A DNA stretch of 59,896 nucleotides from assembly GCA_030530785.1 (NCBI GenBank), contig JAUMUJ010000010.1:1-59896 (forward strand). The letters are read 5' to 3'. The stretch comes from Moraxella sp. (GTDB lineage: Bacteria; Pseudomonadota; Gammaproteobacteria; Pseudomonadales; Moraxellaceae). The notes beneath the pieces were generated by a model, which saw nothing but the letters and a program-made list of their open reading frames with translations, ran no database searches and had not been told where the DNA came from. Shown here in pieces: positions 26,827 through 36,170 of this stretch (position 1 is its first letter; each line of letters starts with the position of its first letter). The translations under genes were made by a program, and so were the position numbers.

Positions 26827-26867
26827 ATTATAAAATTTTTTAAGTATAAAATCAAATGTAATAACAT
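26827..26867 (-). promoter_or_regulatory. Permease operon promoter with Zur-like operator
   Basis: On the minus strand TTGATT (26850-26855) and TATAAT (26827-26832) are spaced by 17 bases. ATGTTATTACATTTGA (26852-26867) overlaps the -35 box. Its left half TGTTAT matches the operator before the solute-binding gene at 31685-31699; the right half is weak. Confidence 0.5.
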
Positions 26868-26936
26868 ACATTTAAAACACCAACTTTGTCATTTTTGCCA
26901 TTAAAAAACCATCAAATCCGATAAGGATTTATTGTA

Positions 26937-26966
26937 TTGATTATTTTTTTGGTCTTGTGGTATAAA
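26937..26966 (+). promoter_or_regulatory. Promoter of the deaminase-toxin gene
   Basis: TTGATT and TATAAA with an 18-base spacer. AAGGG at 26985-26989 stands nine bases before ATG 26999, so transcription and translation signals both point to 26999 as the original start. Confidence 0.5.
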
Positions 26967-26998
26967 TATGATTATTTTTAGTACAAGGGTGTTAATTC

Positions 26999-27668
26999 AT
27001 GAGCAAGCCATTGATCTTTGTTTGGGTGGTCATCAGTATGGTGGCGTTATCTTTGCTGTCGCCTGCGGTGGCAAACAGTAAAATCTACCATTAAACAGTC
27101 ATCATCTCAAACCATAACTTCGTATCAGGGCGTTAAATATGGTAATAATGTTTTTGATGAAAGTTTTAGAACGCCAGAAGCAGACAGAGTGGGTCAGAAA
27201 GTAATTGGTTTGTTAGATGGCATCATATCAAAAGATGATGCTAGGATGGTTAGTGTCATGCTTCATGCAAATAGAACGGTTAGCGTTGGGATTTCGGGAG
27301 ACTTAAACTCTTCAAGAACACAGCAACGTATACAAATAGCTCAAAAAGCTTTGGATAAGAGCAGTGTTGGTGCATACACAATCGGTACTGGCACTTTGGA
27401 TGGGTCGCATGGTCTTATTAAAGTGGATACAGGAAACAGGGTTGGTGTATGTGCAGAGCCTAAATGTGCTTTTGTGGCTAAAAATAATCCCAGTCCTGTG
27501 ATTGGCTTTGCAATTTTATGGTGTGGTAGAGGTGTAAATCCTTATCCGCTCAGTCAAAAGGAGCTGAGTGGCAGAAATCTTAGCTCAAACCAAATGTATA
27601 TGTGCGACACCTGTCAAGCAAGTAGGTTGGCTTATGAGCGATATATCAATAACGCAAATAAAAAATAA
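26999..27668 (+). CDS. Secreted toxin with a cytidine-deaminase-like fold, frame broken after the signal peptide
   Basis: ATG 26999 opens a signal peptide (MSKPLIFVWVVISMVALSLL, ending SPAVA) that stops at 27094. The next frame, open from 27018, carries the main domain. A one-base shift near 27080 would join them. In the 27018 frame a hairpin MVSVMLHANRTVSVGISG is followed by CAE (about residue 145) and CDTC (about 196-199). These are the zinc-site C-x-E and C-x2-C motifs of the deaminase superfamily, which includes many polymorphic toxins that edit nucleic acids. An SMI1/KNR4 immunity gene follows after 9 bases. The deaminase part is intact; whether it is expressed depends on the shift or an internal start. 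Confidence 0.65.
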
Positions 27669-27677
27669 GGAGTTAAT

Positions 27678-28202
27678 ATGACCATTTTATCTCAAATGAT
27701 TAACTTAATGCTCCAAAAAGTAAAAATCAAACCTGTTCCCAAGCAGGAGCTTGATGAATTTTTATCACAAAATCATATTAACATCTGTGATGATTATTAT
27801 CAGTTTTTACTTAATTACGGTTATGGTGATTTTTTAAAATATGGTTATGCTGACTTAACATTTGATGATGTTAAGTTATATTATTTAGATGATGAAATAT
27901 TTGATGATGCAAAATTGCCACCAAATTGTGATTATATTGGCGGTGATTTAAGTACAGAGCCATTATGTATTGACAAATTTAATAAAAATATTTATATCTT
28001 TGCTGACGGAGAGAGAGACTTTTGGTATTACGGTGGATTAAGAGAAATATTATTTTATTATTTGTTTGGTTATATTAAAAGTTTATATTTATTTGATAGT
28101 ATTAAGACAAATATTAAAATAAACGATGTTGATAAATTTAAAAGCGAATATATGAATTATGAGATAAAAGATATACATTTTGGTAAAAAGTACTTTTTTT
28201 AA
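27678..28202 (+). CDS. SMI1/KNR4 (SUKH) family immunity protein
   Basis: 174 residues. It has the SUKH plan: LDEFLSQNHINICDDYYQFL (the 'P-x-D-Y-x-x-F-L'-like helix), LNYGYGDFL with a glycine turn, and a central YIGGDLSTEPLCID and YIFADGERDFWYYGG. SUKH proteins neutralise many kinds of toxins, including nucleases and deaminases. The gene is strikingly AT-rich against its surroundings, which suggests transfer. It starts nine bases after the toxin stop with an AAGGAG-like site, forming a toxin-immunity pair. Confidence 0.78.
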   Translation: MTILSQMINLMLQKVKIKPVPKQELDEFLSQNHINICDDYYQFLLNYGYGDFLKYGYADLTFDDVKLYYLDDEIFDDAKLPPNCDYIGGDLSTEPLCIDKFNKNIYIFADGERDFWYYGGLREILFYYLFGYIKSLYLFDSIKTNIKINDVDKFKSEYMNYEIKDIHFGKKYFF

Positions 28203-28283
28203 AGATGGCAGTCTTATTATTTGTAATGATTTATTTTATAGCTATAATATTTATCAAGGTGGTATCTTAAATCATGTGATATG

Positions 28284-28311
28284 ACAAACCCACGCAGTAG
28301 CATGGGTTTGT
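28284..28311. terminator. Hairpin between the SUKH gene and the zinc-ribbon gene
   Basis: ACAAACCCA and TGGGTTTGT arms around ten bases. It lies between convergent genes and can serve both. Confidence 0.6.
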
Positions 28312-28321
28312 GTGTTGTTAC

Positions 28322-29449
28322 TTAGGGTAAATGCTGTGTCATATTGAGATGGTCTGCCCCTTGACTTGCCAATCCACATTTAAAGCAATAGTGATTAAAG
28401 GTGCTTTTGCGAGTGGTGCAGTTTGGACAATATTCAAACAAATGTATCCCGCAATGCGGACAAAAATCCAAATCAGCATTATTAAAATCAAGCGACCGCT
28501 CACAGCTAGGACAGATGCCTTTGGTGATTTTGACATGAGCGTCATCATAGTTCATTTGTTGTTGGCGTTCACTGCTGGATAGAGCTTCTTCTAATCGTTT
28601 GCGTTCTAGGTAGGCGTTCATGGTTTCAATGGCATATTTGCCCACCACGACCGTTACGATAATTCCCACCGCATAGCGAACATAACCGCCATAATCGGGC
28701 AAATACGGCACAAGCTCCACAAAAAACGCAAACAGGGCAAAAAACACAAAACCCCACACAAACGGCCATGCATTGGTATGCCGATAGCGTTTAAACAGAT
28801 AGCCTGCCAACAGTAGTAGGGGGAGTGTGATGAGTAGCCGATAGATAAAAATCTGCAATTCGGTGCGTCTTTGGTGCTTATGATAACCGTCTTCGGCAGA
28901 TGTCTCCATGCTGGTGATTTGGCTTTGAATGGTCTCTACCGCCTGTCGTCTGTCAAGTTGGCGTTTTTCTATGGCGGACAGCTCGCTTTGTAGGGCTTGT
29001 TCTTGGGCTTTTAGTTTGTCAAGCTCGCTTGTGCGTTTGATGACTTCGGGGTTTTGGCTTGATTGCTCGGTAACAGAACGGGTGGCAAGCCAATTTTCAA
29101 AAGTCTCACGAGCGTTCATGGTTTCACTTTGTTTTTGGGTCAGCTCATGGTTTTTTTGTTCCCATTCATGGTTGATGTCTTGCTCTTTTTGCTCGGCTTG
29201 GGTCAGCTCGTCTTTTAGTTGGTCATAGGCGGGGCGGTCGGCGACAAAGTCGGCAATGGTGGTCTCATCGGTGCTAATCAAGGGCAAATCAGCGACAATT
29301 TTACTGCCCAGCCCGATTAAAAACACCCCAAAAATAAACGCCACTATCCACAAAAACCCCCGAAACCATTTTTCAGGTTGTCGCCCTGCACTTTTGGCTT
29401 TGGGGGTGGGGGTGAATTTGGGTTTGATTTTGACTTTGTTGCCCATCAT
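28322..29449 (-). CDS. Membrane protein with coiled coil and C-terminal zinc ribbons
   Basis: 375 residues. Parts in order are a basic Pro-rich N-terminus, a first membrane helix (FLWIVAFIFGVFLIGLG), a long Glu/Gln-rich coiled coil of about 130 residues, three more hydrophobic segments, and a C-terminus with four CxxC pairs (CPSC, CPHC, CPNC, CFKC) making two zinc ribbons. The coiled coil would face one side and the ribbons the cytoplasm. No enzyme motif and no named family were recognised. It lies between the toxin/immunity pair and the ArsR gene. Confidence 0.7.
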   Translation of the reverse strand: MMGNKVKIKPKFTPTPKAKSAGRQPEKWFRGFLWIVAFIFGVFLIGLGSKIVADLPLISTDETTIADFVADRPAYDQLKDELTQAEQKEQDINHEWEQKNHELTQKQSETMNARETFENWLATRSVTEQSSQNPEVIKRTSELDKLKAQEQALQSELSAIEKRQLDRRQAVETIQSQITSMETSAEDGYHKHQRRTELQIFIYRLLITLPLLLLAGYLFKRYRHTNAWPFVWGFVFFALFAFFVELVPYLPDYGGYVRYAVGIIVTVVVGKYAIETMNAYLERKRLEEALSSSERQQQMNYDDAHVKITKGICPSCERSLDFNNADLDFCPHCGIHLFEYCPNCTTRKSTFNHYCFKCGLASQGADHLNMTQHLP

Positions 29450-29793
29450 ATTCTCCTGATGATAATGTATGATGTTAATGTAGCATGGATTGGCAGGGTT
29501 TTCAAAACAGTATTGTGTGAAAAGTGTGTTAAAAACGCCTTAAAATTAAGCAAATAAAAAACTCTTCCAATTTAAAGACGACTTTTTATGGTGGGTGTGG
29601 CTAAGTTGAGTTGGCAGGCATCGCCCCATCGGTTTTAATCATGAAAAATGTTCTGTTTAACCGTGAACGATATTGGCAGGTTTTGTAACCGACATCATGG
29701 CAAAGTATGAATAAGGAATGTCGCTGTATTTGATTGAATTTTGTTAAGGATTTTTTTAAAATGTTTATCAACGTTTTTTGTTGTAGGATAACG
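29450..29793. other. 344-base intergenic region without a supported gene
   Basis: It separates the zinc-ribbon gene (-) from the ArsR gene (+). The left part has AT-rich divergent promoter-like stretches. Nearer the ArsR gene, AGGA stands before ATG 29794 and a small CAAC/GTTG inverted repeat is at about 29768-29783. A minus-strand open frame across it is only a shadow of the ArsR gene. No RNA gene was recognised. Confidence 0.5.
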
Positions 29794-30105
29794 ATGAACG
29801 AGATATTTAAAAAAGCCCATGAAGCCAGTGATTTTTTAAAACTGCTGGCAAACCCGAACCGTTTGGCGATTTTGTGCTGTCTGCTAGAAAAAGAGTGTAA
29901 TGTCAGCGAATTGCACCAAGCCATCGGTATGTCGCAGGCAGGCACATCTAACCAGCTGGCGATGCTTAGGCGGGCGGGTCTTATTGTTGCCGAAGTCAAG
30001 CACAGACAGCGAGTGTATCGGATAGTGGACGAAAAAACAAGGGCGGTGCTGGGCGTACTGCATGGGTTTTATTGTGCCGTTCCAGAGAATAAAAACCGCC
30101 CCTAA
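29794..30105 (+). CDS. ArsR-family regulator with persulfide-sensor-like cysteines
   Basis: 103 residues with a winged helix: LLANPNRLAILCCLLEKE, then VSELHQAIGMSQAGTSNQLA as recognition helix and RQRVYRIV as wing. The classical metal motif of ArsR (ELCVCDL) is missing. Instead a Cys lies at the start of helix 2 (ILCCL) and another near the C-terminus (GFYCAV), the two positions of the redox pair in BigR/SqrR/YgaV-type persulfide sensors. That class is inferred. AGGA stands six bases before ATG 29794. It converges on the solute-binding gene; its target is unknown. Confidence 0.75.
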   Translation: MNEIFKKAHEASDFLKLLANPNRLAILCCLLEKECNVSELHQAIGMSQAGTSNQLAMLRRAGLIVAEVKHRQRVYRIVDEKTRAVLGVLHGFYCAVPENKNRP

Positions 30106-30117
30106 GGACGGTTTTTG
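30091..30117. terminator. Bidirectional terminator between arsR-type gene and solute-binding gene
   Basis: AAAAACCG and CGGTTTTT arms around ten bases, overlapping the last codons of the regulator and placed just before the stop of the convergent gene. Confidence 0.8.
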
Positions 30118-30121
30118 TGTT

Positions 30122-31657
30122 TTACCACTTTAATAAATGCAAATGATAGTTACGCTCAAAAGGGTCAAGGGTCAAGCCTTGTAGCGACTGATGAGCGGAC
30201 ACACTTTGTTGGTAGTACACGACAGGGATAAGTGGGCGTTCGTCCACGAGAATCTGAGCGACTTGCTGTTTAAGTTCGCTTTTTTTGGTCTCATCGGCGG
30301 TGATGGCGATGTCGTTTAAGGCTTGGGTTAGGGCAGGGTTTTGATAATTCATCACGCCCCAGTCGCTCCCTTTGGGATTTAAATCTTCGGTCAAAGCAAG
30401 CAAGGGGTCTGGGGTCATGCCGTAGTTACGGGCATACAGAGCCATTTGTAGTGAGCCGTCTTGGTGGGCTTTGGGTATCTCTGAGGCGTTGGTGATATTG
30501 ACCTTTAAATCCACACCGATTTTACGCCATTGGTCTTGTAAGGCGGTGGCGATGAGTGGCAACTCTGGGCGGTCAGAGAAAGTGATGAGCGACACGCTAA
30601 ACGGTTTACCGTCTTTTTGTAAAATGCCGTCCGCCCCTTCGGTAAAGCCATTGGCAAGCAGTTTGGCTTTGATGGCGTTGTGGTCGGGCTTGGTATTGGG
30701 TGTGCCAATTTGCCAACCGCCAAACATCGGGGGCAACAGCTCATTTGCCCCAGCATCCCCAATGCGTAACACCGATTGGGCGATGGCTTCACGGTCTATG
30801 GCATCAGATAGAGCTTGACGGGTGGTTTTGTCGGCAAACAGCGGGTTGGCGATGTTCATCTTAATGGCGATGGTGCGAGCCAATGTTTGGGTTAAAACTT
30901 GCAAGTTAGGATTGTTTTGTAGGCGTCTTAGGCTGGCACTGTCTAGTGTATAAATCAGATGGTCATCATTACCTTCGGACAATAGGGTGCGGGTCTCGCT
31001 ACGAGAGTTGGCAAGATAGCTGATGTGGCTGATGTGGGCTTTTTGACCCCAGTAGTCGCCATAGGCGGACTGTTCTAGTTTTTGGGGTGGTTCTATCTTG
31101 TCAGCCTTGTATGCTCCTGTGGCGATGATGGTGGTGGCTTGACCCTGATTGTCAAAGGAGTTAGGGGCTAAGATGATGGCGGTAGAATGCGCCAAAAACG
31201 CAGGCAAGGTCAGCACAGGCTCATCAAGATAAAACTCTACCGTATGGTTATCTGAGGCTTTGATGGTGCGGATTTTGGCGTTTTCTAGGGCGGTGGGTTT
31301 GCTCAGAGCGATGTTTAGGCTGTTTGCCACTTCTTTGGCGGTCATGGGTGTGCCATCGTGGAATTTGACATCATCACGCAAGGTAAAAACCCACGTTTTG
31401 CCGTTGTCGTGCGTTTCCCACTTTTGGGCTAGAGCAGGAATAAGCGTGCCTGTATCGTCCACGTCCACGAGCGTCTCACCGATGCCCAGACGTTGATAGA
31501 TAAATCCTGACGTGCTGGGGTCGGCATTGGTAATCTCCCAAGGCGTAACGACCGTTAAGGTCTTATCAGTGGGTGTGTCGGTCTTTGTCGGTGGGTTATT
31601 GCCACAGGCGGTTAAACCGAGCATGGTCAAGCTAAGGGCGGTTAGGGGGAGTTTCAT
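30122..31657 (-). CDS. ABC transporter solute-binding lipoprotein, family 5 (peptide/nickel/metallophore)
   Basis: 511 residues. Lipobox LTAC makes Cys18 the likely anchor. The SBP family 5 plan is visible: VVTPWEITNADPS, LAQKWETHDNGKTWVFTLR with VKFHDGTPMTAKEV, and a late DPLLALTEDLNP. Such proteins bring peptides, nickel chelates or nicotianamine-like metallophores to Dpp/Nik/Cnt importers. The matching permeases and ATPase are at 23625-26799 on the same strand, separated by about 3.3 kb of unrelated genes. Its promoter carries a perfect 15-base TGTTAT-N3-ATAACA operator, which points to metal control. Confidence 0.85.
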   Translation of the reverse strand: MKLPLTALSLTMLGLTACGNNPPTKTDTPTDKTLTVVTPWEITNADPSTSGFIYQRLGIGETLVDVDDTGTLIPALAQKWETHDNGKTWVFTLRDDVKFHDGTPMTAKEVANSLNIALSKPTALENAKIRTIKASDNHTVEFYLDEPVLTLPAFLAHSTAIILAPNSFDNQGQATTIIATGAYKADKIEPPQKLEQSAYGDYWGQKAHISHISYLANSRSETRTLLSEGNDDHLIYTLDSASLRRLQNNPNLQVLTQTLARTIAIKMNIANPLFADKTTRQALSDAIDREAIAQSVLRIGDAGANELLPPMFGGWQIGTPNTKPDHNAIKAKLLANGFTEGADGILQKDGKPFSVSLITFSDRPELPLIATALQDQWRKIGVDLKVNITNASEIPKAHQDGSLQMALYARNYGMTPDPLLALTEDLNPKGSDWGVMNYQNPALTQALNDIAITADETKKSELKQQVAQILVDERPLIPVVYYQQSVSAHQSLQGLTLDPFERNYHLHLLKW

Positions 31658-31684
31658 GGGATTTTCCAGTTAAAATTTCGTTTA

Positions 31685-31699
31685 TGTTATTGCATAACA
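31685..31699 (-). promoter_or_regulatory. Zur-box-like palindrome before the solute-binding gene
   Basis: TGTTAT-TGC-ATAACA, perfect six-base arms, 28 bases before the ATG. As remembered, the Neisseria Zur element has the form TGTTAT-N3-ATAACA. On the minus strand a TTGATT / TAACAT promoter pair with a 17-base spacer overlaps it. Confidence 0.55.
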
Positions 31700-31826
31700 A
31701 AAATAAAATCAAGAGAAATTCAGCCATGTCCATCGTTATGATAAAAATTTATGGAAAAAAGTCTGTCATTTATATCAAAAAGTGCTACACTAAGCCAAAT
31801 TTTTAAATAAGACACATTCAAATAAC

Positions 31827-32789
31827 ATGAAAACTGCTGTTTTACTTGTCAATCTGGGCACACCTGATGAGCCGACCGTGCAAGGGGTGCGCCGTTATTT
31901 GCGTGAATTTTTATCAGACACTCGGGTGATTGAGATTCCGCCTTTGATTTGGCAAATCATTTTAAACGTATTTGTGCTGACCACCCGTCCTAAGCGTGTT
32001 GCTCATGCTTATCAGAGTGTGTGGACACCTGATGGCTCACCGCTGTTGGCGATTTTAAAAAAACAAGCGACCTTGTTGCAAGACCGTCTTATCCAAAATG
32101 ACAAAAGCACCCCTGTGTTTTTTGCCACCACTTATGGCAATCCTAACATCAAAGATGTGATGAAAGACTTACAAGATAAGGGCTATGATGATTTTGTGGT
32201 GTTGCCTTTGTATCCGCAGTATTCGGCAACCACCACAGGGGCGGTATTTGATAAGGTGGCAAAGTATTGCATGGGCGTGCGTGATGTGCCTGCGGTGCAG
32301 TTTGTTCGTGAATATCATGACCACCCTTTGTACATACAGGCGTTGGTGGCAAGCATTCGCAAGTTTTGGGCAGAGCATGGGCGAGCGGACAGATTGCTTA
32401 TGAGTTTTCATGGTATCCCTAAGCCCTATGCCGATAAGGGCGACCCCTATGCCGAACAATGTCGTAAAACGGCCGTATTGGTGGCAAGCGAGCTTGGGCT
32501 TGGGGTGCATGAGTGGGCGGTGAGTTTTCAGTCTCGCTTTGGGGCTCAGGAATGGCTAAAACCCTATACCGATGAGCTACTGACCGAATGGGGCAATCAA
32601 GGCGTGTCAGTACAAGCCCTAAGCCCTGCATTCAGTGCCGACTGCTTGGAGACCTTAGAGGAGCTGGCGATGGAAAATCGTGATAATTTTATGAATGCAG
32701 GGGGTAAATCGTATCAATATATCCCCGCCCTAAATACCGATGAGACGCACATCGCATTGATGGCAGATTTGGTGGGGCGGTATTTCTAA
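31827..32789 (+). CDS. hemH: Ferrochelatase
   Basis: 320 residues, usual length. It has AVLLVNLGTPDEP at the start, a YPQYS segment, LLMSFHGIPKPYADKGDPY (with the catalytic-site His) and SPAFSADCLETLEEL (Glu-rich site), all family signatures. It inserts iron into protoporphyrin IX at the inner membrane. It stands alone between the solute-binding gene and zipA, with about 170 bases of AT-rich promoter region before it. Confidence 0.96.
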   Translation: MKTAVLLVNLGTPDEPTVQGVRRYLREFLSDTRVIEIPPLIWQIILNVFVLTTRPKRVAHAYQSVWTPDGSPLLAILKKQATLLQDRLIQNDKSTPVFFATTYGNPNIKDVMKDLQDKGYDDFVVLPLYPQYSATTTGAVFDKVAKYCMGVRDVPAVQFVREYHDHPLYIQALVASIRKFWAEHGRADRLLMSFHGIPKPYADKGDPYAEQCRKTAVLVASELGLGVHEWAVSFQSRFGAQEWLKPYTDELLTEWGNQGVSVQALSPAFSADCLETLEELAMENRDNFMNAGGKSYQYIPALNTDETHIALMADLVGRYF

Positions 32790-32905
32790 AAACCTACCAA
32801 ATTGTAAATGATGTTATTAAACCCAATGCGTTGTTAATTGACAGATGACGAAATGAATGAGTCATGATACACTATAAGCATTTTTTTAACGAACAGGTTT
32901 TGGGC

Positions 32906-33730
32906 ATGATAGATACGTTGATTATTATCCTAATCATACTGGTGATGGCGGTGGGTATGTTTTTTGTCATACAAATGCTTCGCTCTAAATCATACAAAGG
33001 CGATGATAAGTCATTGGAATATAAAGATGATTTGCCGATTTTGCCCAGAGAGCAACGAGTGGTTCAAGACCTGCCCATCAGTGCAGACCAGACGGGTCAG
33101 CCCACCGAAGAGCAAGATGCTTTGTCCAGTTTGGCGATGGCAATCAGCAAAACGGCGGTGGACACCCCAAAAGACGATACTGATACGGATAAACCCGTCT
33201 CCTCAAATGAAAGCAATGTCCACATCAAAAACGAATTTAACAAAAGCTCTCCTGTGCTTGACCGCCACATGGATAAACAAAAGGATTTTGACCAAAATAA
33301 CGACCCCTTGCTGGAAGCCAAAGACACCGTAACCATCATCATCACGCCCCGCAACCACTCTGTTGGCTTGTCAGGCAAAGAAGTGTTAAACATCGCTCGT
33401 GTTTATGGCTTAAAATATGGCGTGATGAACATGTATCATCGCTATGAGTACGAAGACGGCTCAGGCGGGCTGTGGTTTAGTATGCTTGGGGTGGGTCGTC
33501 ATGGCGTGCAGACTTTTGATTTAAATACCCTAACTGACCAAAGATTTATCGGGCTGTCGCTGTTTTTATCGCTACCGCACCCGCACGCTTTGCGTGGTTT
33601 TGACAGCATGATTTCTACCGCTCGCATGATTGCCAAAGATCTAAATGCCGACATTCATGACGAAGAAAGCTACATCATTGATGACGCTTATTGTGAAAAA
33701 CTGCGTTTGCAGGTTGCCAATTATCAATGA
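32906..33730 (+). CDS. zipA: Cell division protein ZipA
   Basis: About 274 residues. A short N-terminal membrane helix (LIIILIILVMAVGMFFVIQM) is followed by a charged, Pro- and Asp-rich linker of about 110 residues and a C-terminal FtsZ-binding domain with TVTIIITPR, GLKYGVMNMYHR, LWFSMLG and IGLSLFLSLPHP. It anchors FtsZ to the inner membrane. ATG 32906 is chosen because upstream residues would precede the N-out helix. ligA follows, the order known from Acinetobacter and Pseudomonas. Confidence 0.9.
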   Translation: MIDTLIIILIILVMAVGMFFVIQMLRSKSYKGDDKSLEYKDDLPILPREQRVVQDLPISADQTGQPTEEQDALSSLAMAISKTAVDTPKDDTDTDKPVSSNESNVHIKNEFNKSSPVLDRHMDKQKDFDQNNDPLLEAKDTVTIIITPRNHSVGLSGKEVLNIARVYGLKYGVMNMYHRYEYEDGSGGLWFSMLGVGRHGVQTFDLNTLTDQRFIGLSLFLSLPHPHALRGFDSMISTARMIAKDLNADIHDEESYIIDDAYCEKLRLQVANYQ

Positions 33731-33744
33731 TTATCCATCATGAT

Positions 33745-33772
33745 AAAAACCGTCATTTAGGCGGTTTTTTTT
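33745..33772 (+). terminator. Rho-independent terminator after zipA
   Basis: AAAACCG / CGGTTTT arms and a run of eight Ts, between zipA and ligA. Read-through or a new promoter is needed for ligA. Confidence 0.8.
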
Positions 33773-33783
33773 ACTCATTTTAA

Positions 33784-35828
<2,045 letters not shown>

Positions 35829-35829
<1 letters not shown>

Positions 35830-36146
35830 TGAGTGATAAGCAGTCATTGATTGATGAATTTGCCCGTTGTGCTTTGGCTCTTAGGGAATTGGCGGATAAG
35901 TTGGGTCATGCTAACTTTGCCAAAATGATGAATGATACGTTGTCTTGTTTGTGTGATGATGGGCTTGATGACAAACAAAAGCTGTTACAGGCTTATGAAC
36001 GTTCTCGTGTTTTTGGGGGTATGGGGTCATGGGTAGACAGTCCGTTTTGTACAGCTCATGAGCTGGGATTGAGTGATGAGTATGATAAAATTACCGATGA
36101 GTTTTGGCAAATTCGCCAAAAAGCTCGGAAAAATGCCCGATGGTAA
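35829..36146 (+). CDS. Small protein of unknown function coupled to ligA
   Basis: 105 residues, helical, soluble. LIDEFARCALALRELADKL at the start and SRVFGGMGSWVDSPF in the middle. The Gly-Met-Gly-Ser-Trp piece looks conserved-type, but no family name is given. The ATG at 35829 shares bases with the ligA stop (TGATG), so its translation is coupled. The next gene starts 24 bases after its stop. Confidence 0.6.
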
Positions 36147-36170
36147 CGGTGTTATTTTTAAGGAATAATC

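Noticed and set aside
26999-27094. Independent 31-residue secreted peptide
   Set aside because: It is better explained as the signal peptide of the following toxin, cut off by a one-base shift.
29601-29999. 132-codon minus-strand frame covering the gap before the ArsR gene
   Set aside because: Its first half is the mirror of the ArsR gene, and the rest reads as random sequence without motifs.
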